64,000 nucleotides of DNA from Algoriphagus sp. (GTDB taxonomy: Bacteria; Bacteroidota; Bacteroidia; Cytophagales; Cyclobacteriaceae), in assembly GCF_030694375.1 (NCBI RefSeq), contig NZ_JAUXYL010000017.1, positions 31,386 to 95,385 on the forward strand, in the 5' to 3' direction. Both the position numbers and the translations under genes were made by a program. The notes under the pieces are model-generated. The model was not told the origin of the DNA, did not search any database, and saw only the letters and a program-made list of their open reading frames with translations. Below, piece by piece: positions 33,429-40,629 of the stretch (position 1 is the first letter of the stretch; each line of letters starts with the position of its first letter).

Positions 33429-35528
33429 TTACCGCTCCACCCTGATTTGCTTACGGATAAGCCCATCTTTATTTTCGATATGGAGATAGTAGAATCCATT
33501 TTTAAGTTGGCTAAGATCAATTTTAATGGAAGGATTATTGGTCGTTTCGGTTAGGATTATACCTCCTACCGCATTGTAGAGGCTTACTTGGTAGGATTCA
33601 ATATCTTCAGACAATACAAACCCTTCAGTGTCCATCCATTCTAGGGACAATTCATTAGATACTGGATTGGGATACATTCTTGGGCATGGATCACAGGAGC
33701 CTGATGGTGTCACATATAACAGCGAAGCTCCTCCTGTCCCACACGGATTTACACCCATTGCTTGAACATAACCGTCCGAATTTCCCACATTGGCAGTCAT
33801 CAAAATATCATTCTGACCGGAATAGAATGACCAAGGCTGCGAACATCCCACACAGTAGGGAAGACTCCAAGTCATCGATGTAGCTCCTGAAGGCAGATTA
33901 TTAATGTAGTAAGGCGTAAGACTACCTGGTCCTGGTGATGTATTTCCAGTTATTGGGCCTGGAGGTGCTGGAGCCTGAACCCATATCATTTTACTGAATT
34001 GAACCACTCCACATGATCGAGTAATTGTAAAAGTCAATTTTGCTTGGCCTCTAGTATTTGTATGATAAGGAGTAAGTGTCACTGACGTACCTGTACCGGA
34101 TGTAGTACCCGAAAAAAGATTTGTCGGACTTGCAGTCCAGGAGATAGAACTTCCGGAGGGCGGGCTATTCAATGTGTAGCTACTTGTCGAGCATAGATAA
34201 CTTGTTCCAGAAATAGAACTATCCAAGCAATTACATAAGCAACTTGCATTCGCCACCGAATTCCGAATCACATTTCCAGGCTGAGTACCAAATCCCTTCG
34301 TAAAATTTACTCCCACACCCGGGATTTGATTACAATAACTCATAATTGTACCACCTCCTGATGGATGCCCTGGATTCCAGCAGGTCGTATTTACACATCC
34401 ATCAATTGCAGTATTATTTCCGTTCCAAATACAAGCATGTGTATGCTGTGAGCCCAATAAATGTCCAAACTCATGGGTGATTACCTTTACTGGCCAACTA
34501 TATATTGGAAAATTATTAAACGTCGGACTTATTCCGGCCACTGCTAATTTTTCACCGGTAGAATTGTTGCATAGACCATTATATCCCGCTGCTCTTCCTC
34601 CACCTACACTTCGGAATGTCAACAAATGGCCAAGATCACCCTCAAAACTTGTTCTTGTATCCTTAAATTTATTAAGGAGGTCAAGCGTATTGGTTTCAGT
34701 ATAAGGGTCAGTAGTATTCCACACAAAAATCTGGGAAATATAAGTACCGATATTTTCATTCTGATACAAGATCGCCACTTGGTTATATAAGGAGGTGACA
34801 AAAAGCTCAACATTCTGTACACTGCCTTTATTTTGAAAAATATCAAACTCAGTTTCAAAATAGAACCTTACACATTTATCAGATGAGTTTATAGCTAATT
34901 TACTTTCTTGTGAAAGTACTTTAGGATCATAACTTTTGATTTAACTATCTGCCACATCATTTTCAAACTGCATGGGATTTGAAAAATCCATGACAGCAAT
35001 ATCATTTTCATTAAAAAACACATACTTCTCTCCGTTTGAAATTGCAGCAAAATTAAAATTCCCTTTGTCAGTTGCCACTAGACCAATTACTTCATCTTCC
35101 GAAAAGCTAAAGGCAACCAAACTAGATCCCTCACCCTTTACGACTCCTCTGTAATGCTTTATATTCTGATTAGCACCCATTTTCTTTCCATCACTAGTGA
35201 CGATGTTGTAATTATAAAATGCACTAGGAACATGGAAAAGATCAAGTGATATATCGCCTCTATTGGAAGGAATGTTTATCGTAATAGCTTCACCTAACCT
35301 TGAAAATAAAGATTTATCATAATTGTAAAATGAGATATTACTCACATCATTTGCCTTACGCAATAATTCATAGTCTGGATCTGTTGATCTAAATATATTA
35401 TTTACTTCAACAAATTCAGTCCCAAGTGTTTTTTGCTCATTAACCTTATTCAAGATAAGATTTTCCTGAGAAAAGGTATTAAAGGCATATAATGCTAACA
35501 AGATAGAAATACAATATTTCATGTCCAT
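33429..35528 (-). pseudogene. Secreted zinc metalloprotease with T9SS sorting domain, split by an in-frame stop
   Basis: Read through, this is one 699-codon frame from ATG 35528 to the stop at 33429. A single TAA at 34943-34941 (codon 196) cuts it; 54 sense codons follow in the same frame before the next usable start near 34778. N-terminal part: signal peptide and propeptide-like domain. Second part: metzincin zinc site HEFGHLLGSQH (HExxHxxGxxH), Met-turn GGGTIMSYCNQ, Ig-like repeats and a C-terminal type A sorting domain (MYPNPVSNELSLEW to FYYLHIENKDGLIRKQIRVE). Known of the family: reprolysin-like proteases exported by the type IX system. CAA to TAA would explain the stop. Could be recent inactivation, a sequencing error, or readthrough. 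Confidence 0.85.
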
Positions 35529-35550
35529 TTTTTCATGATTTTAAAAATTG

Positions 35551-36015
35551 TTAATCAAAAGTTTCACTCACCCTATAGAACAAAATAATTTCTCCATCCA
35601 CGAATCTGCTATTTAGTAATATTTTATCTTTTTCCACTAAGCAAGGATGAATAGTGTGACTCAATCGCAAAGTGGAATTACCAAAATCTGCTAATTTTTC
35701 TCCATACTTGAATTCATAGGTGAAATCTCCAAAAAAAGGCATATCAGGACTCGAACCTTTAACAACAAAATCCCCATTTTCCAAAAAGGTAAACACCAGG
35801 TTATCACATGAAAAGTCTTTAATAGTTTCCTTTCCTGTTTCCATATCCAGATAATTAATCGTAACCAATTGCCAGGTTCCTAGTACACTTTTGGGGTCAC
35901 CATTGGTTTTATCAATAGGACAATTGGGCTTTTCATCCTCTGCGCATCCAAGGGCAAGGATTAGGCATAGAGGTAAGAAGTACCTTAAGGCGATTTTTTT
36001 TCTTAATAGATTCAT
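35551..36015 (-). CDS. Lipocalin-like lipoprotein
   Basis: 154 residues from ATG 36015 (TTG at 36030 in frame is less likely). Lipobox LCLILALGCAED (Cys24). Mature part begins SVLGTWQLVTINYLDMETGK and has strands NLVFTFLENGDFVVKG, typical of small lipocalin-like (DUF4923/DUF5004-type) lipoproteins in Bacteroidota. Twenty-two bases upstream of the metalloprotease start on the same strand, so perhaps cotranscribed. Function unknown. Confidence 0.7.
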   Translation of the reverse strand: MNLLRKKIALRYFLPLCLILALGCAEDEKPNCPIDKTNGDPKSVLGTWQLVTINYLDMETGKETIKDFSCDNLVFTFLENGDFVVKGSSPDMPFFGDFTYEFKYGEKLADFGNSTLRLSHTIHPCLVEKDKILLNSRFVDGEIILFYRVSETFD

Positions 36016-36363
36016 TTCATTATTAGTCAAGTTTTTTAAAAAAAGTTGGTGATCCCAACATCACTCAGTATCTGTAAAAATCCAATTCCGGGTAAAAAAG
36101 CATCCCAAGAATTGAAACCATAGGCTGGAGCTATCAAAATTAGATCCTTATCTGCGTGCCTAGCATGATAAATAGATATGAAGTAAATAAATAGAAACTA
36201 AATTTCAAACTAAGTTTACGATTATTTCTTTGGTTTTTACTTTTGAATGTCTAAAATGTCACAAAAACAACTCTTTTTCTATATTTCCTGATGATTTCTT
36301 TTGAATAAAATTCCATAGGAGCTCTGCTTTAGAAAAACTGCTAGCGGAAAATCAAGATAACGT
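36016..36363. other. AT-rich accessory spacer, possible gene remnant on the minus strand
   Basis: No complete gene. On the minus strand, 36203 down to 36036 is an open stretch without a start codon that reads protein-like: DKDLILIAPAYGFNSWDAFL, then PGIGFLQILSDVGITNFF and a stop. It may be a decayed gene end or chance. The rest is AT-rich and featureless, up to the sharp start of phoH homology at 36364. Confidence 0.3.
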
Positions 36364-36543
36364 AACACCAAGATCATCTTCAACGGTGACGTCTTCCAGA
36401 TCGATACACCTTATTTAGATTCCCAATCAAATGGCTTGTCTTATCTGATCGATCGTGTGAAAGATCATCCACTCTATGCCCATATCAAGCTGGAGAAAGG
36501 CGAGCGGTCTGAATTGGCGAATCTGGCGAATGAGTTGTTGTAA
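36364..36543 (+). pseudogene. Diverged duplicate of the phoH 3' end (last 60 codons)
   Basis: Aligns without gaps to phoH 33175-33354 from codon AAC (NTKIIF) to the stop, plus shared TAAGATTT. By my hand count about 29 of 180 bases differ, yet only two residues change (T to N in IIFTGDV, A to V before KDHPLY). Upstream of 36364 the homology stops abruptly, so there is no start and no domain. It is a remnant, but the nearly all-silent divergence means it evolved as part of a working phoH and was cut only recently. Confidence 0.88.
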
Positions 36544-36700
36544 GATTTTACATGGATGATATTACAAATAGAGCACAGGTCTTCGGGCTTGTGCTTTTTG
36601 CGTTTATTGAAGACCAGTTTTTCATGCCTTATTTTTTTCGATGATTTAAAACTTGAACCTGAAAGAAAAAGTATATACTTTAGGTACTACTCAAGAAAAT

Positions 36701-36937
36701 ATGAAGACGCTCTCGCTTAAACTAAAGGAAACGATCTTGGAAGAAACTGAAGAAATTCTTCGGGAAAAGCAAATTCCAAGAAATCGATATATAAACGATG
36801 CCCTAGACTTTTATAACCGCTACCAAAAGCGAAAAAAGCTAGCCAATGCTTTTAGCAAGGCATCTTTACTGGTGCGGGAATCCTCATTAGAAGTCAATAG
36901 CGAATTTGACCGCCTGATAGATGAAGGTGCAGTATGA
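36701..36937 (+). CDS. Antitoxin of a MazEF/PemIK-like module
   Basis: 78 residues from ATG 36701 (MKTLSLKLKETILEETEEIL); the frame is open upstream, but only from a TTG. N-terminal ribbon-helix-helix-like start (TLSLKLKETI ... RYINDALDFYNRYQKRKK) for DNA binding and dimerisation, then an acidic, extended C-terminus (LEVNSEFDRLIDEGAV) as antitoxins use to cover the toxin. Its last 17 bases overlap the toxin gene, the usual coupling in such modules. The cognate toxin is the next gene. Confidence 0.8.
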   Translation: MKTLSLKLKETILEETEEILREKQIPRNRYINDALDFYNRYQKRKKLANAFSKASLLVRESSLEVNSEFDRLIDEGAV

Positions 36938-37262
36938 CATTTGGCTCGTTAACCTGAGTCCTTCACTAGGGACGGAGCCGGGAAAGATTCGTCTGGCTGT
37001 AGTCATACAGACCAATTTGCTAAATCAGACAGGGCATTTATCTACTTTGATATGCCCGATTACCTCACAACTGTCTGCCGAAGAAAATATTCTCCGTGTT
37101 CGGGTCGGTACGACAACTACTGGTTTGGATCAAGAATCTGAGATTTTAGTGGATCTAATCAGAGGGTTGGACAATCAGCGATTCATTGAAAAGCTAGGTA
37201 AGCTCGAGCCAACAAAATCGCTTGAACTTCATCAAAAACTTAAAGCGATCCTAGACTTTTGA
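36921..37262 (+). CDS. MazF/PemK-family endoribonuclease toxin
   Basis: 113 residues. MazF fold markers: MKVQYDIWLVNLSPSLGTEP (the conserved xGDIWxVxLxP...GxE start), KIRLAVVIQTN (R-P-x-VVI equivalent), TLICPITSQL and GLDQESEILVDLIRGLDNQR (D-Q-x-R-type box). Family members cleave RNA in a sequence-specific manner and are held inactive by the antitoxin. Overlaps the antitoxin by 17 bases. Composition is ordinary for the window. Lies next to the phoH remnant. Confidence 0.88.
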   Translation: MKVQYDIWLVNLSPSLGTEPGKIRLAVVIQTNLLNQTGHLSTLICPITSQLSAEENILRVRVGTTTTGLDQESEILVDLIRGLDNQRFIEKLGKLEPTKSLELHQKLKAILDF

Positions 37263-37369
37263 ATTAGTCTGATTTGATAACTAGGAATTTTTTGGGTTAA
37301 AGCTCCCTAAATCAAGTTAATTCTAAGAACCTACATTTTTCGAGGTTTTTGTCCGCCACTGACAGTATG

Positions 37370-37395
37370 CTGTACGAAACCGTACAGTGATTTTT
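37370..37395. terminator. Possible terminator of the toxin-antitoxin pair
   Basis: CTGTACG (37370-37376), loop AAAC, CGTACAG (37381-37387), then TGATTTTT. A perfect 7-base stem with a short T-run, 108 bases after the toxin stop. The 37263-37493 gap contains nothing else recognisable. Confidence 0.45.
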
Positions 37396-37493
37396 GGAAA
37401 AAGTGCCCGTGATGCTGTTTTTAGCCCTTTTTCGACTTTGGTCGCCTTTTGGCATTAAGAACAATACGAATCTAAACCAACATTATTACTGCC

Positions 37494-37724
37494 ATGACTA
37501 CTGCAATCTTTTCTCAAAAAAACGTCTGTGCGGCACTGGGATTTGCAATGGCAATTACCATCGTCATCAAAGCAAAAACTGAAACCAGTCTTGCACAGCA
37601 AACTGCCCGATTTGAAACTACTAAACCAACTCCACAGATCGGAATCGACAATACATCAGGTCCTGAAGCAATTCAGGTAAACATCTACAAAACAGAAAAG
37701 TCCCGGGAGTCCGGGACTTGTTAA
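37494..37724 (+). CDS. Small protein with N-terminal hydrophobic segment
   Basis: 76 residues: MTTAIFSQKNVCAALGFAMA then ITIVIKAKTETSLAQQTARF, and a Pro/Thr/Ile-rich tail ending KTEKSRESGTC. The hydrophobic segment (about 10-25) may be a signal or membrane anchor. The 3' end encodes a perfect hairpin (37698-37719), which argues that the last codons are also RNA structure. No family; moderately likely real. Confidence 0.45.
   Translation: MTTAIFSQKNVCAALGFAMAITIVIKAKTETSLAQQTARFETTKPTPQIGIDNTSGPEAIQVNIYKTEKSRESGTC
37698..37719 (+). terminator. Hairpin inside the 3' end of the small gene
   Basis: AAGTCCCGG (37698-37706), loop GAGT, CCGGGACTT (37711-37719): a nine-base perfect stem immediately before the stop codon at 37722. 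There is only TTGTT after it, so termination is uncertain. Confidence 0.4.
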
Positions 37725-37771
37725 AGACAATTATCCGTAAGGGTTAATTTGGTTGATTGTTTGGTTAATCT

Positions 37772-37803
37772 AAAGAGGCGGATCCTGTCCGCCTCTTTTT
37801 TAG
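37772..37803 (+). terminator. Intrinsic terminator
   Basis: AAAGAGGCGGA (37772-37782), loop TCCTG-like, TCCGCCTCTTT (37788-37798) with six T after it. Ends transcription of the small gene. Confidence 0.8.
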
Positions 37804-37821
37804 TTTTCACGCTCATGAAAC

Positions 37822-37856
37822 AACCCTCCAAGGGTTCTGAACCCTTGGAGGGTTTT
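37822..37856. terminator. Bidirectional hairpin, 15-base perfect stem
   Basis: AACCCTCCAAGGGTT (37822-37836), loop CTG, AACCCTTGGAGGGTT (37840-37854), then TT. Lies 11 bases beyond the stop of the minus-strand LytTR gene and so probably ends it. Confidence 0.65.
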
Positions 37857-37867
37857 ACAATACCAAC

Positions 37868-38620
37868 TCAACTTTCCGTAATCGTATTCAGTTTCGCCAG
37901 GAAGCTGTTGTAATACTGTCTTCCCACTTGAATCACCCCCCCTTGCCGCAGCATGATCTCTTTGGTATTGAAACTTTCGATCTGCCCGAGATGGACGATA
38001 TATGATTTTTGAACACGAAGAAACAAATGCGATGGAAGGATATCCTCGATTTCTTTCATGGACTTTCGGATGCTGTAGTCTCTGTTTTTGGTAAAAATAG
38101 TCACCATATTACCATTGGCCTCGATATAAAAAATGTCATCGTAAAGAACTCGCTCAAAGGCATTATCGGCTTTGATAAACACTGCATCTACTACCAAAAA
38201 TGGACTTTCGTTACCATGTACTACAGCCACTTCCGGAGTAGGCTTTGTTCGTTTGTTATACAGCACGATTTCGACAATCGCATGAATATCGTTGGTATTG
38301 AAGGGCTTTACGATAAACCCCGCGGGAGCAATTCGCTTTGCCCGCTCGATGATAGTAGGGTCACTGTAGGAAGTCACAAACACGAGTGGGGCATCCACCA
38401 TTTGCTTGACAATCTCACCTAGCTCTATCCCATCTTTATCACCTTTCAGCTTGATATCCATAAATATCAGATCCGGGCGATATTTTTTGATCACCTTAAT
38501 GCACTGATTGGCTGAGTTAGCGATGTCAATATTTACATAGCCTAAGAGCTCAAGTATTTCCTGGATGTTTTCTGCAATACTTAAATCGTCCTCGACGATC
38601 AGAATTCGTTCTTCTTTCAT
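37868..38620 (-). CDS. LytTR response regulator
   Basis: 250 residues from ATG 38620 (MKEERILIVEDDLSIAENIQ; four more codons are possible). Receiver domain 1-125 with phospho-acceptor Asp55 (LIFMDIKLKGDKDGIEL), switch residues in VFVTSYSD and VKPFNTND. C-terminal LytTR DNA-binding domain 150-250 (DIFYIEANGNMVTIFTKN, FLRVQKSYIVHLGQIESF). Transcription regulator of the AlgR/LytR kind. Same strand as the second regulator and the kinase, but 124 bases away, so it may have its own kinase elsewhere. Confidence 0.92.
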   Translation of the reverse strand: MKEERILIVEDDLSIAENIQEILELLGYVNIDIANSANQCIKVIKKYRPDLIFMDIKLKGDKDGIELGEIVKQMVDAPLVFVTSYSDPTIIERAKRIAPAGFIVKPFNTNDIHAIVEIVLYNKRTKPTPEVAVVHGNESPFLVVDAVFIKADNAFERVLYDDIFYIEANGNMVTIFTKNRDYSIRKSMKEIEDILPSHLFLRVQKSYIVHLGQIESFNTKEIMLRQGGVIQVGRQYYNSFLAKLNTITES

Positions 38621-38744
38621 AAGTTTTAGCAATTGATGTGCTGATGGGGTTCAAAAATAGATATTCTACTAATGGAGCGAATAGTTACCCTAATGTCAAA
38701 ATTTTCTTTTGAAAATCAAATGCTTTTTTTTGTCTATGAAAGGT

Positions 38745-39479
38745 TTACAGACTCATCATTTCCTTGAAACGTGCTGCCTGTCTTCGACTTACCTCAATTC
38801 TGTCGCCTCCTTTGAGGGTCACAACAAGGCCTCCGTTGAACCAAGGTTCTATGGCTTCGACCCAACCCAGGTTAATAATATGCTTTCTGCTGGCTCTAAA
38901 GAAGGATTTTTCATCTAAGCGTTCATCCAAGGCGTTGAGTGATTTATGAATCATCGGCTTGAAGTTGTCAAAATAGACCTTGATGTAATTGCCATCTGAT
39001 TCAAAGAGGCGAACATTGGACAATCTCACAAACCAGCACCGGTCCCCATCTTTGACAAACACCTGATCTTCCAAGGTCAGTTTCTTTTGATTAGAGAAAG
39101 CTCCTTCCTCGTCTCTTTTTGACCCACTTTCGATTTTTCCAAGCAACTTGTTAATTGCATCTTCAAGCCTTTTTGGTTCAATTGGCTTGAGAAGATAATC
39201 CAAGGCATTCACTTGAAAGGCCTTCAGAGCATACTCATCGTAGGCAGTAGTGAATATGACATGCGGCACATGATCCAATTCTTCAAGGAGATCAAACCCT
39301 GTTTTCTCAGGCATCTGAATATCCAAAAAGATCACATCAGGCTGAAGCTGTTCGATTTTTTCTTTGGCATCATCTACGTTAACTGCCTCTCCGACCACTT
39401 CCACGGTCTCAAGTTGGTTAAGCAGATTGATGAGTTCCTTTCGGGCTAGTCTCTCGTCATCGATTACAATGGCTCTCAT
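38745..39479 (-). CDS. LytTR response regulator, partner of the adjacent histidine kinase
   Basis: 244 residues. Receiver with acidic pocket VIDDERLARK and phospho-acceptor Asp53 (VIFLDIQMPEKTGFDLL), TAYDEYALKAFQVNALDYLL and LKPIEPKRL. LytTR domain from about 140 with FVKDGDRCWFVRLSNVRLFE and FFRASRKHIINLGWVEAIEP. It starts 14 bases after the kinase stop, so the pair forms one operon and a cognate LytS/LytR-type system; signal unknown. Confidence 0.94.
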   Translation of the reverse strand: MRAIVIDDERLARKELINLLNQLETVEVVGEAVNVDDAKEKIEQLQPDVIFLDIQMPEKTGFDLLEELDHVPHVIFTTAYDEYALKAFQVNALDYLLKPIEPKRLEDAINKLLGKIESGSKRDEEGAFSNQKKLTLEDQVFVKDGDRCWFVRLSNVRLFESDGNYIKVYFDNFKPMIHKSLNALDERLDEKSFFRASRKHIINLGWVEAIEPWFNGGLVVTLKGGDRIEVSRRQAARFKEMMSL

Positions 39480-39493
39480 AGTTATTGAGTTTG

Positions 39494-40546
39494 TTATTCT
39501 AAAGTAACTCTTTGTTTCGGTATTTTTATTTCGGTGATCACGTATTGGTTTCCTGAATTGAATATTCGGAAGCTGGCCTGATCACCATAGAGCAACTTCA
39601 AGCGTTGACGGGTGTTCTCGATTCCATGTCCTCCATCATCCTTTTTGGATCTGGTAGTACCCGGATTGAGGTACCCGCTATTTTTTACCTGAATATACAA
39701 CTCGTCATTCAATCCCTCTCGACATTTGATTTCGATCAGTCCTCCTTTCACCAAATTGGAGATTCCGTGTTTAATGCCGTTTTCCACGATGGTCTGAAGC
39801 ATCATCGGGGGAATTTTGTAGCTAAATGACTCGTCTTCAATATGGTAAACTACTTCCAGCCGCTCCTCAAACCGGATTGTCTCCAAGGCAAGGTAATCCT
39901 TGACCGTCGACAATTCGTCGGCAAAGTCAATCACCTGTTTTTTATCCATCATCAGTGAGAACCTGAGCATATTTGAAATCCGCGTAATAGCAGATTTAGC
40001 TTTCTCAGGATCCTCATCTACCAGAGCCCTAACAGAATTCAGTGCATTGAAGATGAAGTGGGGGTTAAGCTGACTCTTGAGATGGTTGAGCCTAATTTCA
40101 TTGATTTTTGCCTCATACTTGAGACTGTTGTTGTAATTATCAAGGAAATGGAATAAAAAGTAAAGCAAAAACCAAAAAGCATAGTACAGAAAATTTACAA
40201 AAAGTGTGACAGCAACTATCACGGTCCTAAAATCTTCATCAGGGTTAAAAATCCCAAAGACTAAATTGATTAAAATCTGGGCAATAAAATTCAAGATAGC
40301 CAAGGCCAACAAAGCCAAAATCGCCTGAATCAATAGCCGTAAAATCCCCAGCTTGAACCATCCGTAAGACTTAACCACATGACGCATTGCATGTGTGGAA
40401 AGCAAGTAAAAAGCGGCCCAGACAACAAATGCCATGACCTGAACTGCCGTAATACCCTGAGAAAGTGAGGCAAAAAAGATATTGACAAAGGCAAAGCTTC
40501 CCCAACCTATGAGCTGCAATATCCAGTAAAGCTTGACCCTTTTCAT
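39494..40546 (-). CDS. LytS-type sensor histidine kinase
   Basis: 350 residues from ATG 40546 (MKRVKLYWILQLIGWGSFAF); the longer frame to 40627 overlaps nothing but adds a hydrophilic stretch unlike relatives. Four membrane segments in the first ~160 residues without an extracellular sensor domain, then the His_kinase domain: LKSQLNPHFIFNALNSVRAL with the phosphorylated His, and the ATP-binding MLQTIVENGIKHGISN and GHGIENTRQRLKLLYG. Cytoplasmic-membrane kinase paired with the downstream LytTR regulator. Confidence 0.93.
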   Translation of the reverse strand: MKRVKLYWILQLIGWGSFAFVNIFFASLSQGITAVQVMAFVVWAAFYLLSTHAMRHVVKSYGWFKLGILRLLIQAILALLALAILNFIAQILINLVFGIFNPDEDFRTVIVAVTLFVNFLYYAFWFLLYFLFHFLDNYNNSLKYEAKINEIRLNHLKSQLNPHFIFNALNSVRALVDEDPEKAKSAITRISNMLRFSLMMDKKQVIDFADELSTVKDYLALETIRFEERLEVVYHIEDESFSYKIPPMMLQTIVENGIKHGISNLVKGGLIEIKCREGLNDELYIQVKNSGYLNPGTTRSKKDDGGHGIENTRQRLKLLYGDQASFRIFNSGNQYVITEIKIPKQRVTLE

Positions 40547-40629
40547 ACTTGGCTCAAAGTTAGAAATGGTTAGGGATCGGCCACTCTTAATTTGATAGAA
40601 GGACGAGGCACTTGATTTTTGCGTCAATT

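Noticed and set aside
33429..34778. Metalloprotease as an independent gene from the GTG at 34778
   Set aside because: It lacks a signal peptide, which a T9SS-exported protein needs, and it joins in frame to the upstream signal-bearing part through a single stop codon.
33355..37262. Integrative element with integrase
   Set aside because: No integrase, tRNA or clear att direct repeats found; only the phoH 3' duplication suggests insertion, so it is reported as a lead and not as a mobile element.
37394..37582. Plus-strand ORF overlapping the small gene at 37494
   Set aside because: Composition unlike a protein (HYYCHDYCNLF), and the overlapping frame with a hydrophobic start is more plausible.
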